From Arsenophonus sp052174455 (lineage in GTDB: Bacteria; Pseudomonadota; Gammaproteobacteria; Enterobacterales; Enterobacteriaceae), in NCBI GenBank assembly GCA_052174455.1, contig JBQMRP010000034.1, positions 62,001 through 126,000 of the forward strand: 64,000 bases of DNA, in the 5' to 3' direction. This document shows, one piece after another, positions 1 to 10,288 of the stretch. Position 1 is the stretch's first letter. The number at the start of each line of letters is the position of its first letter. Under the pieces are notes generated by a model. That model was not told where the DNA came from. It saw only the letters and a program-made list of their open reading frames with translations, and searched no databases. A program made the position numbers and the translations under genes.

Positions 1-775
1 ATCTAGGAATTCGCCCCCGTTTATTTCTGACTTTTGATAAAAATATTCTACCGCAACCTAACTCCTTTATGGCGATGCGCAGCACTTCCTATTTGACCAA
101 AAGGTAAAGGAGATCAGTTTACCTAATAGAATTACATATTCCTTCAGTCAAAAAATAAACGTAATGTGTATTACTTAAATTATCCAGATACCATTACCTA
201 TAATCTTCAAAGTATTTCTGTTTCAGTTTGCTGACTAGCACTTATAAAAAGATCATGTACACTTTACCGAGAAGCGTGATAGAGCTTCATGAAACCACCG
301 GTGGATATGGCTCGCAGATATAGACATAGGTAGCCAACTCTTTAGCATTTTTGCACGCTTCAGATAAGGCAGAAATAATTAGCTGTTGAAACATGTTCTA
401 TTACTATTGTGTAATCTTCTTATCTTAGGCATTTTAATCTAAAAATCGCTAAACCAGTCTTGTGTGGATTTATTTCATAGCAAATAACCGTTACGGGTGA
501 TTGACATATAACCTGTCGAAAAGGCGACGTTGAGCATTATGTTGTGGCATACCGCTTCGATTTCATCTTCAATAATAGTGTATATCAGCTGACTGGCAGT
601 ATTACGGATTAGTTAGTGAAATAGATCACAGTAATATCTGATTTCACTGGGAAAATACCCCGTGCATGCTAGACCTTTCATAGCATACTTATCTCCCTGT
701 TGTTGAAATCATCCACGAAAACAATTAGTAAGATACGCTGCCATTTCCAAAACTCCATACACCAGAAATAAGCAA
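1..775 (-). mobile_element. IS256-family remnant, copy 1 (cut by window edge)
   Basis: Decayed transposase DNA on the minus strand. It shares blocks with the other copies here: an Arg-Asn-Gly-Tyr-Leu coding block (about 483-500) and a terminal block near 731-775 that recurs at 3,013-3,058, 14,505-14,550 and 63,240-63,285. Stops and frameshifts are too frequent for any product. The part beyond the window start is not visible. Family assignment rests on the better-preserved copy 2. Confidence 0.75.
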
Positions 776-1087
776 AATTCAAATCAATTTTTTATTTTTT
801 ATTAATTTATTTACTTAAATGAAAAATATTTTTGAAAATTCAATTTTTTCTTAAACAAAAGCATAAAACTATTGATATTATTAATTACTCATGCGTTAAT
901 AAGAAGAAGCTTTAAAAAACAGATCTATTTTATTTACGACATTTAAGTTAATTCGTTATGAGTAGTGTTATCCTTGATAGCCTTTCGACCGTCTCTTGCT
1001 AAGTGCTTTCATGAATTAAATAGTGATGTAGGCTTTTATATATCTGCCGAAGGCGGCAATGTTTATTTGTTATATAGGAAAAGGCAC
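776..1087 (+). other. AT-rich leader of the cold-shock gene
   Basis: No gene seen. About 310 bases rich in A and T runs lead into the csp gene. The last 60 bases hold a short GCC/GGC-containing stem (tgccgaaggcggca, near 1,047-1,060) and an AGGAAAAGG ribosome-binding stretch. Cold-shock genes commonly have long structured leaders, so part of this is probably 5' UTR (inference). I could not fix a promoter. Confidence 0.4.
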
Positions 1088-1300
1088 ATGTCTGACAAAA
1101 TGAAGGGTCAAGTGAAGTGGTTTAACGAATCTAAAGGCTTTGGTTTCATCACTCCTTCTGATGGTAGCAAAGATGTATTCGTTCACTTCTCTGCCATTCA
1201 AGGAAATGGATTCAAAACCCTAGCTGAAGGGCAGAATGTAGAGTTTACCATTGAAGATGGTTCGAAAGGCCCAGCTGCAGCAAATGTAACTGCTCTTTAA
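1088..1300 (+). CDS. cspE: Cold-shock protein CspE/CspC
   Basis: A 70-residue single-domain cold-shock protein, the usual family length. RNP1 (Lys-Gly-Phe-Gly-Phe-Ile) and RNP2 (Val-Phe-Val-His-Phe) are both present, so it should bind single-stranded RNA and DNA in the cytoplasm and act as an RNA chaperone and antiterminator. The frame is open back to 965, but homology begins only at the ATG at 1,088, which follows an AGGAAAAGG Shine-Dalgarno, so the longer version is rejected. Residues are a mix of those typical of E. coli CspE and CspC, so the paralogue name is uncertain. It stands alone, framed by IS256 remnants, and ends in a strong terminator. Confidence 0.9.
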   Translation: MSDKMKGQVKWFNESKGFGFITPSDGSKDVFVHFSAIQGNGFKTLAEGQNVEFTIEDGSKGPAAANVTAL

Positions 1301-1326
1301 GATTAGTTAAATAACTGGATTTCTTG

Positions 1327-1365
1327 AAGCCTGTCGTGTAAGCGGCAGGCTTCTTTATTTTTTTT
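1327..1365 (+). terminator. Rho-independent terminator of csp
   Basis: An 11-bp stem with two G-U pairs (1,327-1,337 with 1,342-1,352) and a GTAA loop is followed by a T-rich tract. It begins 27 bases after the csp stop. This is one of the clearest terminators in the window. Confidence 0.9.
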
Positions 1366-1654
1366 GCAGTAAAATTTTTTGGCATAAACAATAAAATCAA
1401 TAATTGCGTTTTAGCAAAAACCGATAGAGACCAGATAAGAAAAGCCATTATTCGATTAATGGAGTTTTTAATGAGAAAATGGTATATTTAATTGAATCAT
1501 CTAAATATCCAACTGATATTTATTTTTAATAAAATATAGCAGGTGTATAGTTACTTATGTAATGTCAAAAGACAATAAATAAACATAAATTAAGATCTTC
1601 ATAACTTAATAAATTACTATTTCTGCACTTGAATATCTTAATCATAATTAAATT

Positions 1655-3058
1655 AAAGTTATTAGCAAATCTAGTGTATGAGACGGTCAGGTTAGGTTTT
1701 ACTCTGATGCTTTATAAATCTGTTTTCCATCCTTAAATTGGATGTTATTTTACCACTAGTATCAGCACAAGATCATAAATCTATTTAGCCAGTTCCAGTT
1801 TTTAAGCAAAGTGTAGCAGTTAAAATACTATTAAAATAGTTGTTTTTGAAACATAGCTCTTCTCGCTTCAGCTTCATAATTTTACTGTTACAAAAGCTAA
1901 CTCAATCGGATTTGTCGTTCTTATGACCCCAGTGCGCTGACAGGAAGTCATAGAATGTCAGTGTTTTTTCGATCATTTATAGTTTCTTCATCGTTGCAGG
2001 ATATTTCGTTGATAACTTTGCCAACAAAAACATCAAGATTTATTACTGAAATCAGAGATCTCTGGTAGCTAGAGCTTACCAGAGCTCTCATATTTAACTT
2101 TCAGTTAATACCTATAAAAGGTAAAGCGCTAATGCATTAGCTGTTTTGTACACCTAACAGCGCATTGCTGTTACATGTCCTGGAATATTTTTGTTATTAC
2201 ATTCAAAATCAATGGCACCTAGGCTTCCGTAGTAAGCTTAGGAGATACAATTAAACTAGCTACTCAAAAGTCATTAGAAGTTGGACACAGCTTGCTTCTG
2301 ATGCTTAATAAGCATCTTCGAGCGCAACTTAACTCTTTACGTTTATGCACAGTGACTCTGATAATGAAACAGAAAGCAAAGTGAGGCATTATCTTGCTTG
2401 AAAGGACAGTTTATGCCATCAGCACAAAATAAATATAACGCGTATCACTTTAAATCACGCAAAGAAGTTTTACCAACCTTGCCTGCGCTCTTTAAATCAT
2501 TCCTGTTTCAATTTTTTGATAGTGCCAGCAAAAAAGAGGCAATGTGTTTTTTCACCAAAAAACCTAGAACTTCGTAAAAATCACCGAATAGGGTAATGTC
2601 TTGCAAGTATAAGTGATAGGGTAGTAACTTTTAACGCTTTTTGTATTCTTCAGATAAGGCGGTAGCAATGAGTTGTTAAAGCATATTTCATTACCGCTGT
2701 AATTCCTAATCTTAGGGACTTTAATCTCAAAATCACCCATACTAATCAGTATGATTCGCTTTGATAAATAACCGTTATGATCGAAGCAATTAGCGTCTAT
2801 CGATAAAGGCAAATTTGAACATGTTGTTGCAGAATTGGAATTAATACTCTACCTCAACAGCAATACCTGTCAGCTGCCTGACACCATTATAAATACATTC
2901 ATGAAAGGGATCCCATAGGTAATATCTGATTTCGTGGATACCTTAATCTAGGCTTTTCATGGTATATCATCTCTTTATTGTTGAGATGATCTATGAAATC
3001 AACCAGCAGGATATGACATCCTATTCAAAACTTCATATACCAAAAATGAGCATAACTT
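1655..3058 (-). mobile_element. IS256-family remnant, copy 2
   Basis: Full-length but dead copy of about 1.4 kb. A stretch free of stops at 2,564-2,812 (minus) preserves the N-terminal part of the transposase, with Asn-Gly-Tyr-Leu, then Lys-Val-Pro-Lys-Ile-Arg, then Leu-Leu-Pro-Pro-Tyr-Leu. This is the characteristic start of IS256 mutator-type transposases. The rest is broken by stops. Terminal blocks match the other copies. One end carries gagacggtcagg near 1,680 and the other a degenerate partner near 3,013-3,030, probably the inverted repeats. Ends are judged from copy-to-copy similarity. Confidence 0.82.
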
Positions 3059-3929
3059 GGATTATATTAATAATAGCTGTAAAATCATTGGATTTAAGCG
3101 ATTTGCCACCAACTCCTAATGCACCATCGATATTAGGTTGAGTAAAATTTTAGCTTCATTAGCTGGTATTCACTAAACCATCATACTAAATAATTACTTC
3201 TTCGACAATGCTAAATCTTGCTTAATAAAGATGATCACAAATAACTTATGGTCCCTCCCTCACTCCTGGAGTTGGAGGTGACTAATTTATCGGTACTAAT
3301 CGTCCGAATCCATTCATAAGTAACAACACTATTTTTAATACGTTCAAATCTAAATGTTTAATACCGCATTAATTTAGCAAATGAAGATCTGTTCAATTTT
3401 TCTGGCGATATTTTATTCTTTAGATTTTGCAATACAAAGTACCGGCGTTAATTCTTGCAATTTTAATATTGCAAATTTTGTAGATAAATTAATCCTCTCT
3501 TAAAGATAAGTTTTACGTTTAAAATGACTGATAATAATATATTTTGTGCTAATATCTTTAACACTTTCAATGAAGTATCACCAGTAAAAGCAACAGACAA
3601 ATTAATCTCAATATCTTACACATCAGTACTATTATTGGTACTGATTAAAACTTATTTTGCTTTTGTCAGCTAAATCACTAGTAGTGCAATTACGAATCTA
3701 TAGCTAATGATACTATTTAATTTATTACGAAAATTTCCAATCAATTCTTCAACTATTTTTATACTGCTATTAAGTTTCCAATTTTCCATAACTAATGGAT
3801 GCTGCGAACTTTCCTCTAACTAAAATATTATTAATAAATAAGATAAAAAACAATTCATCCCTTTTCAGTTTATAAAAAAGGATAATATAAAAATCCTATA
3901 AATAAATCACTTTATTTTTCTCATTTATG
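3059..3929. other. 870 bases with no identifiable gene
   Basis: AT-rich DNA between two IS256 remnants. No frame or strand gave me a recognisable protein. One perfect 8-bp inverted repeat (3,622-3,629 with 3,638-3,645) could be a relic terminator. A short GC-richer patch at 3,250-3,310 is unexplained. Confidence 0.5.
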
Positions 3930-5345
3930 CATAACTATGTGAAAATTATTCTCATTTCTTGTATATAAAAATTCGGAGATGGTGGCGTGTATCACACTGA
4001 TTAATTTCATGGATTATATCAACAACAGAGAGATGATATCCCATAAAAGTTCTAGACTACAAATATCTAAAAAAATCAGATATTATCTGACCCCTTACAT
4101 AAAATTATCCGTAAATAGTGTATTAGGAATCTAATAAAACTGCTGTTGAGACAAAGCTCGAAGCCATGCTATGCTATTCAACATGATCCTACTGCCTTAT
4201 CGGCGAACGCCCATTCTGTGATCATAACGATTATTTGCCATAAGGAACCATGCAAACTGATATTAGCAATATTAAGATTAAAATTCTTAAGATTATGGAA
4301 TCGCAACGGTAATGGAATATGCTTAAAAGCTCCTTGCCTCTCGCCTTATCTGTGAAGCGTGTAAAACTGGCGAAGAAATGCTACCAAATAGCTCGTATTT
4401 GGTAACATATCCAGCGGTGATTTTCATAAAGCTATACTCTGTTAGCGCTTCTCTCGGTGTAAAAGCAGATGATCTTCTCTTGCCAAGCCGACATGAGCAA
4501 ACTGAAACGGAAAATGGCTTAAAGAGCATAGACGATAGCCGGTTGCGTAATTTAAGCTATACTCGTTATGTTTTTTCTTAGCTGAAGGCATAATTCTGTT
4601 CTGTCAGGAAGCTAATTGCCTATAGATTACTGTTCATTATCAACCACACTGCATGGATTGTAAGGAAATCATTTCGGTCGAAGATACTTATTAAGAGCTA
4701 GGAGTAATTTGGGCTGAACTTTTGGATGGCCGCGAGCGCGTGGCTTAACAGCATCTTCTAGGTTTATTACGGTAGATGGAGTCCTTAGTTTTGGAATCTA
4801 ATGGTAAAAATATTCCCGCGCGCGGCATCAATCTTATTGAATGAATAAAATAGCTAATATTCTACCTTCATTTTCCAAAGGCATGTAACTAAGTTAAGAG
4901 TAAGATAACTAGATCTTTGAGTAGCAGAGATCCGCGATGTCGCTAACAAAATTTTTAATGTTTTGTTACAAATGATTTCAGCGAATGTCATCTAGCGATT
5001 AAGAAACTGGGGAGAGAGATCCAGAGGAATGCCTGGCATCCTATGGCTTGCCGTCAGTGCACTGTGGCGTCAATAAAAGCGATGAATCTGATTGGAATAT
5101 CAACTTTTGTAATAGTAAAGCTATGAATTCGACTGTAATTCAAGAAGAACAATCTTTTCAATAGTATTTAATCTGTTCTCGTCTACTTAGAATAACTAGA
5201 ACCGAAACTAAGGAGATTTATAATCTTGTACTGATAAACTTACCCTGATAAACAATATTTAATTTAATAATGAAGAATAGATTTATGAAGCATAAGAGTG
5301 AAATCTAGTTTGATCCGCCATATAACAGATTTTCTAATAACTTCT
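3930..5345 (+). mobile_element. IS256-family remnant, copy 3
   Basis: Full-length decayed copy on the plus strand, opposite to copies 1, 2, 4 and 7. Shared blocks include one near 4,035-4,050 (aacagagagatgatat, repeated at 22,577), the degraded Asn-Gly-Tyr-Leu segment near 4,219-4,270, and a 3' block at 5,070-5,125 that recurs at 23,600, 34,990 and, reversed, at 1,870-1,925. No open frame longer than about 70 codons survives. With copy 4 it forms an inverted pair around lrp-serS. Confidence 0.8.
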
Positions 5346-5892
5346 GAAGTTATCATAATATTTTATTCTCAACTATATCCATCAGTAGCTATTTTTCCAT
5401 AAATATGGAGGTGTAAAGAAAATCTATAATAACCCTGAGCTAAAGAGATAAGGAATAGTTATTTTTATTGGCTTACCCTTAACGTTTTATTAATGTAGTA
5501 AGTCATGAAAAAGATTTTTTCTGAAATAACGTTTTAAATTAAGAATTTCCTTATGTCTTATTGACAATTAGTAAATAACACATTCATTTCCATATGATGT
5601 TCTAATTTTTATCCATAATCTTTGACAATCGGTTATGTATTTAAAAACATCTTGTTAGATTAACAACCTCATTTTTAATTGAAATTAAACATCATTTTAA
5701 ATAAAAAGGATAAATATCCTACTTTTCATTATAAAATAAAAAACTAACAGATGATTTATCTACAAGATGAATTATACTACAAATACTAATAGTCAGGTGG
5801 AGTTTAACTTTATTATATCTTCTCCAATTCAATCATAAGAAAAGAAAACAGAGAATGTAATAGTATAAAATAGACAAAAGAGAGATAATAAA
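5346..5892. other. Intergenic region upstream of lrp
   Basis: About 550 very AT-rich bases with no recognisable coding remnant on either strand. It must hold the lrp promoter, but several A/T-rich hexamers could serve as -10 elements and I cannot choose one. In E. coli the divergent trxB promoter would lie here; in this genome trxB is about 10 kb away. Confidence 0.5.
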
Positions 5893-6387
5893 ATGATTAA
5901 TAATAAAAAACGTCCAGGAAAAGATCTTGATCGTATAGATAAGAACATACTTAATGAATTACAAAAGAATGGTCGTATTTCTAATGTAGAGCTTTCTAAG
6001 AGAGTAGGGTTATCACCAACACCTTGTTTGGAACGTGTACGTAGATTAGAACGTCAAGGTTTTATTTCAGGTTATACTGCTTTATTAAATCCACATTATC
6101 TTGATGCGTCTTTATTAATTTTTGTTGAGATTACCTTGAACCGTGCTGCTGCAGATGTTTTTGAACAGTTTAATACTGTTGTACAAAAATTAGAAGGAAT
6201 TCAAGAATGTCATTTAGTTTCTGGAGATTTTGATTATTTACTTAAAATAAGGGTTACTGATATGCCTGCTTATCGTAAATTGTTAGGGGAAAATTTACTT
6301 CGTCTTCCTAGTGTCAATGATACGCGTACTTATGTAGTAATGGAAGAGGTAAAACAGAGTAATCGTTTAGTCATTAAGACACATTAA
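5893..6387 (+). CDS. lrp: Leucine-responsive regulatory protein Lrp
   Basis: A 164-residue protein, the same length as E. coli Lrp and near-identical along its length. The N-terminal winged helix-turn-helix (about residues 12-60, with Leu-Ser-Pro-Thr-Pro-Cys-Leu-Glu-Arg) binds DNA. The C-terminal RAM domain (about 75-155) oligomerises and binds leucine. Lrp is a global regulator of amino-acid metabolism, transport and surface structures. Start is the ATG at 5,893, where homology begins; the Shine-Dalgarno is weak (AGAGAGAT). Strong conservation next to ruined genes implies purifying selection. ftsK, lolA, rarA and serS follow on the same strand as in E. coli, but the normally divergent trxB is not upstream. 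Confidence 0.97.
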   Translation: MINNKKRPGKDLDRIDKNILNELQKNGRISNVELSKRVGLSPTPCLERVRRLERQGFISGYTALLNPHYLDASLLIFVEITLNRAAADVFEQFNTVVQKLEGIQECHLVSGDFDYLLKIRVTDMPAYRKLLGENLLRLPSVNDTRTYVVMEEVKQSNRLVIKTH

Positions 6388-6509
6388 TAAATAAATACAA
6401 ACTGAGAAAAGTTAGATATACTCCTCCTATTTATCCATACAGTTTTAACATTGAGTATTACTCAGCGTTGTTCTTTTTAATCAACAAGAAAATCTGGAGT
6501 GTGTTAGTT

Positions 6510-7424
6510 TTGGGCCATAAAAATAGAGAAGAGAAATATATTAAGTTAAAAAAAATCAATAATATCAAAATATTGATAGAGATTATCTTACTTATAATTA
6601 CTATTTTGGCAATTTTTTTAATAATGGCTCTGATAAGTTTCCATCCTTCCGATCCTAGCTGGTTACAGACAACTTGGAATGAACCAATTAAAAATTTAGC
6701 TGGCGGTATTGGTGCTTGGTCAGCAGATATTTTTTTCTCTGTTTTTGGCATTTTAGCCTATCCTATACCATTAATTATGTTGTTAGGATCTTGGAATGTA
6801 TTTAAAAATATTAATAACCAAAATTATCTGGATTTTTTTATCCTTTCCTTACGACTGATAGGTGGATTAACGCTAATAATTACATCGTGTGCTCTTGCAG
6901 CACTTAATATTAATGATTTAACTAATTTTTCATCCGGTGGGATTATTGGTAGTATTTTTAGTAATGCTATTTTACCTTGGTTTAATATCTTAGGAATAAC
7001 ATTAGCGTTACTTTGTATATGGGCGATTAGTTTTACCTTATTTACCGGTTACTCATGGTTGATTATTGCAGAAAAGATTGGCGCACTAGTTTTAGCAATA
7101 ATATTGCTAATCACTAATCGTACTCGACATAATAACAAGCATCAGGCGATAAAAGATTATATTTCATCTCATCCGACTAAATTGTACGATAGAAACAATT
7201 CAGATTGTATCGATTCTGATAATATTCTTTTTTTAACTTCCCCAATTAATCAACTAGCCAAAGAGAGATTTAAAAAAAATAATAAAACCAATAAATCACA
7301 TGCTGATAAGGCATCTACTTTATACCTAATGAAATTGAAATTAATTTTTGTATTCGGTCAGCAACAACGCTGGATAAATATAATGAAGATATTTTTAGCA
7401 AATCTTCAAATATATCTATTCTAA
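6510..7424 (+). CDS. ftsK: FtsK N-terminal membrane domain (truncated gene)
   Basis: Encodes about 304 residues matching only the front of FtsK, which is roughly 1,300 residues in E. coli. Segments resembling four to five membrane helices cover about residues 18-205, with the family's Ser-Phe-His-Pro-Ser-Asp-Pro-Ser-Trp after the first. This domain anchors FtsK at the septum and is the part essential for division in E. coli. The frame is open from an ATG at 6,468, but alignment with the E. coli N-terminus points to TTG at 6,510, preceded by GGAG at 6,495. A charged tail follows the last helix, then a stop where the linker would begin. Downstream the motor is still readable but shattered. It may be a working division protein without the translocase, or a pseudogene whose front end has by chance stayed open. 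Confidence 0.7.
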   Translation: MGHKNREEKYIKLKKINNIKILIEIILLIITILAIFLIMALISFHPSDPSWLQTTWNEPIKNLAGGIGAWSADIFFSVFGILAYPIPLIMLLGSWNVFKNINNQNYLDFFILSLRLIGGLTLIITSCALAALNINDLTNFSSGGIIGSIFSNAILPWFNILGITLALLCIWAISFTLFTGYSWLIIAEKIGALVLAIILLITNRTRHNNKHQAIKDYISSHPTKLYDRNNSDCIDSDNILFLTSPINQLAKERFKKNNKTNKSHADKASTLYLMKLKLIFVFGQQQRWINIMKIFLANLQIYLF

Positions 7425-9599
7425 TAGACGATAATATTAGTATAAATAACCGATAGATGCTACTACCGTCACTCAAGTTAGTTATGAAAAAACTTCAAAT
7501 CTAAGTGAAACACTGATAATATCAGTAACAAAAATAGATGTGAAAGTTAATGCAAGTACTGATTTTACACCAGTAAAATTTCAAATTTAAAAAGGGAGTT
7601 AATCAAGAATTTCCACATCCTAACCTTTTTGTTCGTTTACTAACACGGCGTAAACTTTATGGTAATCACCTGATAACGCAGAAATAGCAAAAATTAGTAT
7701 AGATAAAAACTCTTATCAAAAATCCAGTAACGTAATCGGATGACTCTAAATTTAAGTATTCATAATTGTAATGAATATAAATTACATGACAATTTCTACA
7801 GCAGCAGAAGAAACGTTCTGACATTAATATAACTAACAATCTTAATTAGATACTAGAAAACATTGATCTTGATAATAAGCTATTACTTCAAATAAAGTGA
7901 AATTAAATTCATTAGTTAAAATCTATCTGGTATATCTATCGAGCATAATTTCCATTGTCTAAAGATGAAGAAGTAGTAGTGCAGGAACAATTAACAAAAG
8001 ATCTCAACAAAATATCAATCTACTAAGGATAAAAATAAAACGTAGCGATAAGATTTCCCGAAAAGTGGAATCTTTTTATCTTTTTCTAGTACGTAACAAT
8101 CAACTATTAAAAAAATAATATACCTTACCATCGTTACACCTACTTGTCAATTCACCTAAAAAATAAAGCAGTTGATATATTGTGCTGGAACAAACATCTC
8201 ATTTTAATTGAAGTGCATTTAAGTAATTATCGGGTAAAGCAAAAGTTGTTAGTTTTTCGCCAGATCTGGTTATTACCTGTTTTAAGTTAGAGTTATCTCC
8301 TGGCATAAAGGAGCGCACCTATTTTATAACTTATCAAAGAATTTAACTCGTTCCTTATCAGAAACTGTTATATATATTATTGAAGTGATCCCGGGTAATA
8401 TTCTTATCCAGGATAAGAATTTCTAACATGGAAAGCATCAGATAATTTATCTACACGAATTACTTAATTATGATAAATTTCAATGTAACTCTTAATAATT
8501 AGCATTGTATTATGTTAAAGATATTGAAGGTGAAGAACCGCTTATCCCTGATTTTAAAATTCCCATTTATTGCTTACTGGTATCACTAGTTCGGATAAAT
8601 CAATTTGTATGAACAGTACCGGTCCCTTTAGTATTTTATATAAAGCTAATCCTGAGAATGTTTGTTTTATCATGATAAATTCTAAAATATTTGAGTTCTC
8701 TATTTATGAGGGAATTCCATATTTTCTGACCAAGGTTATCACCGACATGAAAGATACGGCTAATGCACAGTACGTTGGCATGTTAATAACATGGAACATC
8801 GCTACAAACTTATATCTGCTTTAGAGGTAAGAAATTTATCGGAATAATAAAATTAATATCACTGAACGTATGGGGGCGGCCCCCAGCCCGATTCCTGATC
8901 CATTTTGGAATCTAGTTAATAATAAGATATAAATAATCACCGGTACTAAACAAAAAGGCTTATATTGTTATCATGGTCAATGAATTTTCTGATTTAATGA
9001 TAACCGCCAGCAAAAAAATCGAAGACTTAATTGCACGTTTAGCACAAAAAGCACCAAGCAACTATTATTTATTTAGTAATAATAACCAACGGCAATCAAT
9101 TGATATTATTGCTGCTTTAATTAAAGTTAACATAATCACTTGAATTGCATTTACTATATCAAAACAAAATAAATTCTTATACCATTATTGATCAAGACGG
9201 TTCTGAATCTTTTTTAGGAATGGATAATATATTTTACTTACTGATTAACTCCTCTATTCTAATTCGTTTCATGATGTTTTTATTCGCAATTAGGAAATGC
9301 ATTATTTGATTAAATATTAGCAAGCGAAAAATAAGTAGCCCGAGTATATTAATAATATTACTAAGGGTAATAAAGAGTGTGAATATGTTAATAATTTTAA
9401 TTGTGATGAATAACTTATTCAATCGCTTGATCAAGCGATTGAATTTGTAATAAAAAAATGCGTTTCAATATAGGACATTAAACGATAATCTTGTATTGGT
9501 TATAATCGTACAATCAGAATTTTTAAATAGATAAAAGTGCAAAAAATGATCTTTAGTGAGCCAAACTGCAATAACAATTCAGAAGTCTTATTAAGATAG
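7425..9599 (+). pseudogene. ftsK: ftsK linker and DNA-translocase remnant
   Basis: Continuation of ftsK in broken frames. A Walker A relic (Ser-Ser-Asp-Lys-Ser) and the following motor sequence lie at 8,570-8,800. Pro-Ile-Pro-Asp-Pro-Phe-Trp appears near 8,890. A Walker B-like stretch (Val-Asn-Glu-Phe-Ser-Asp-Leu-Met) and the Ile-Ala-Arg-Leu-Ala-Gln-Lys-Ala segment follow near 8,973-9,050. The DNA-reading gamma domain can be followed to a stop at 9,597-9,599. Many stops and frameshifts separate these. Loss of this part removes chromosome translocation toward dif and XerCD activation. Confidence 0.9.
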
Positions 9600-9667
9600 A
9601 CAACAAGGCAGTAATTTAAGGTATTATATTAAAAAACAATAAATATCATGAATATAAAGGTTATTAT

Positions 9668-10288
9668 TTGATAAAAAAATTGATTATCTTAGGATTGTTA
9701 GAAATAACTTTTCATATTAACCAGGTATTGGCGGATGCAACTACCGAACTTCAAATGCGCCTACATAAAATAAATAGTTTTCATGCTAATTTTATTCAAA
9801 AGGCGACCAGTATTGATGGTGATTTAATTCAGCAAGGTGAAGGTCAATTATGGATTAAAAATCCAAATTTATTTAATTAGCAGCACATGGTATCACCAGA
9901 TGAAAGTTGATTAGTTTCTGATAGTATTAATTTTTGGTTTTATAATCCTTTTGTTGAGCAAGTTACAGTAACTTTATTAAGTCAGGTAACGACGGATACG
10001 CCATTTATATCAATAACCCGTAACGATCTGTAGAATTGGAAACGTTATAAAGTTAGTCAAAATGGTAATAATTTTTTGCTAACAACGACCAAAAATAAGG
10101 GAAATTTGAAATATTTTCCATTACTGTCCAGCCTGATGGCACTATTCAACAGTTTTCTGCGGTAGAGAAAGGTGGAAAATAAGTTCATATCAGCTCAAAG
10201 GCCAGAAAATACCCATGTTGATAGGAGCAAATTTAAATTTAATCCGCCATAGGGTCTAGCTATTGACAATCAAAGATTAAAGAGGTGA
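9668..10288 (+). pseudogene. lolA: lolA remnant (lipoprotein carrier)
   Basis: LolA normally carries outer-membrane lipoproteins across the periplasm from LolCDE to LolB. The first 70 codons are open from a TTG at 9,668 and include a signal peptide ending near Val-Leu-Ala-Asp and the Ser-Phe-His-Ala-Asn-Phe segment. A stop at 9,878 replaces the Trp expected after Asn-Leu-Phe-Asn. Further stops and frameshifts follow, with Phe-Tyr-Asn-Pro-Phe-Val-Glu-Gln still visible near 9,940. The last codons (Asn-Gln-Arg-Leu-Lys-Arg) and stop at 10,286-10,288 overlap the rarA start. Readthrough of one stop would not save it. Confidence 0.88.

Noticed and set aside
965..1087. 41-codon N-terminal extension of the cold-shock protein
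   Set aside because: Open by chance; the family begins at the ATG at 1,088, which has its own Shine-Dalgarno.
2564..2812. 82-codon minus-strand ORF as a gene
   Set aside because: It is the surviving N-terminal piece of the IS256 transposase in copy 2, without start context or the catalytic domain.
3250..3310. Possible rRNA or structured RNA fragment (contains cggtactaat)
   Set aside because: Only ten bases resemble a 23S rRNA end; the rest does not fit, and no stems extend.
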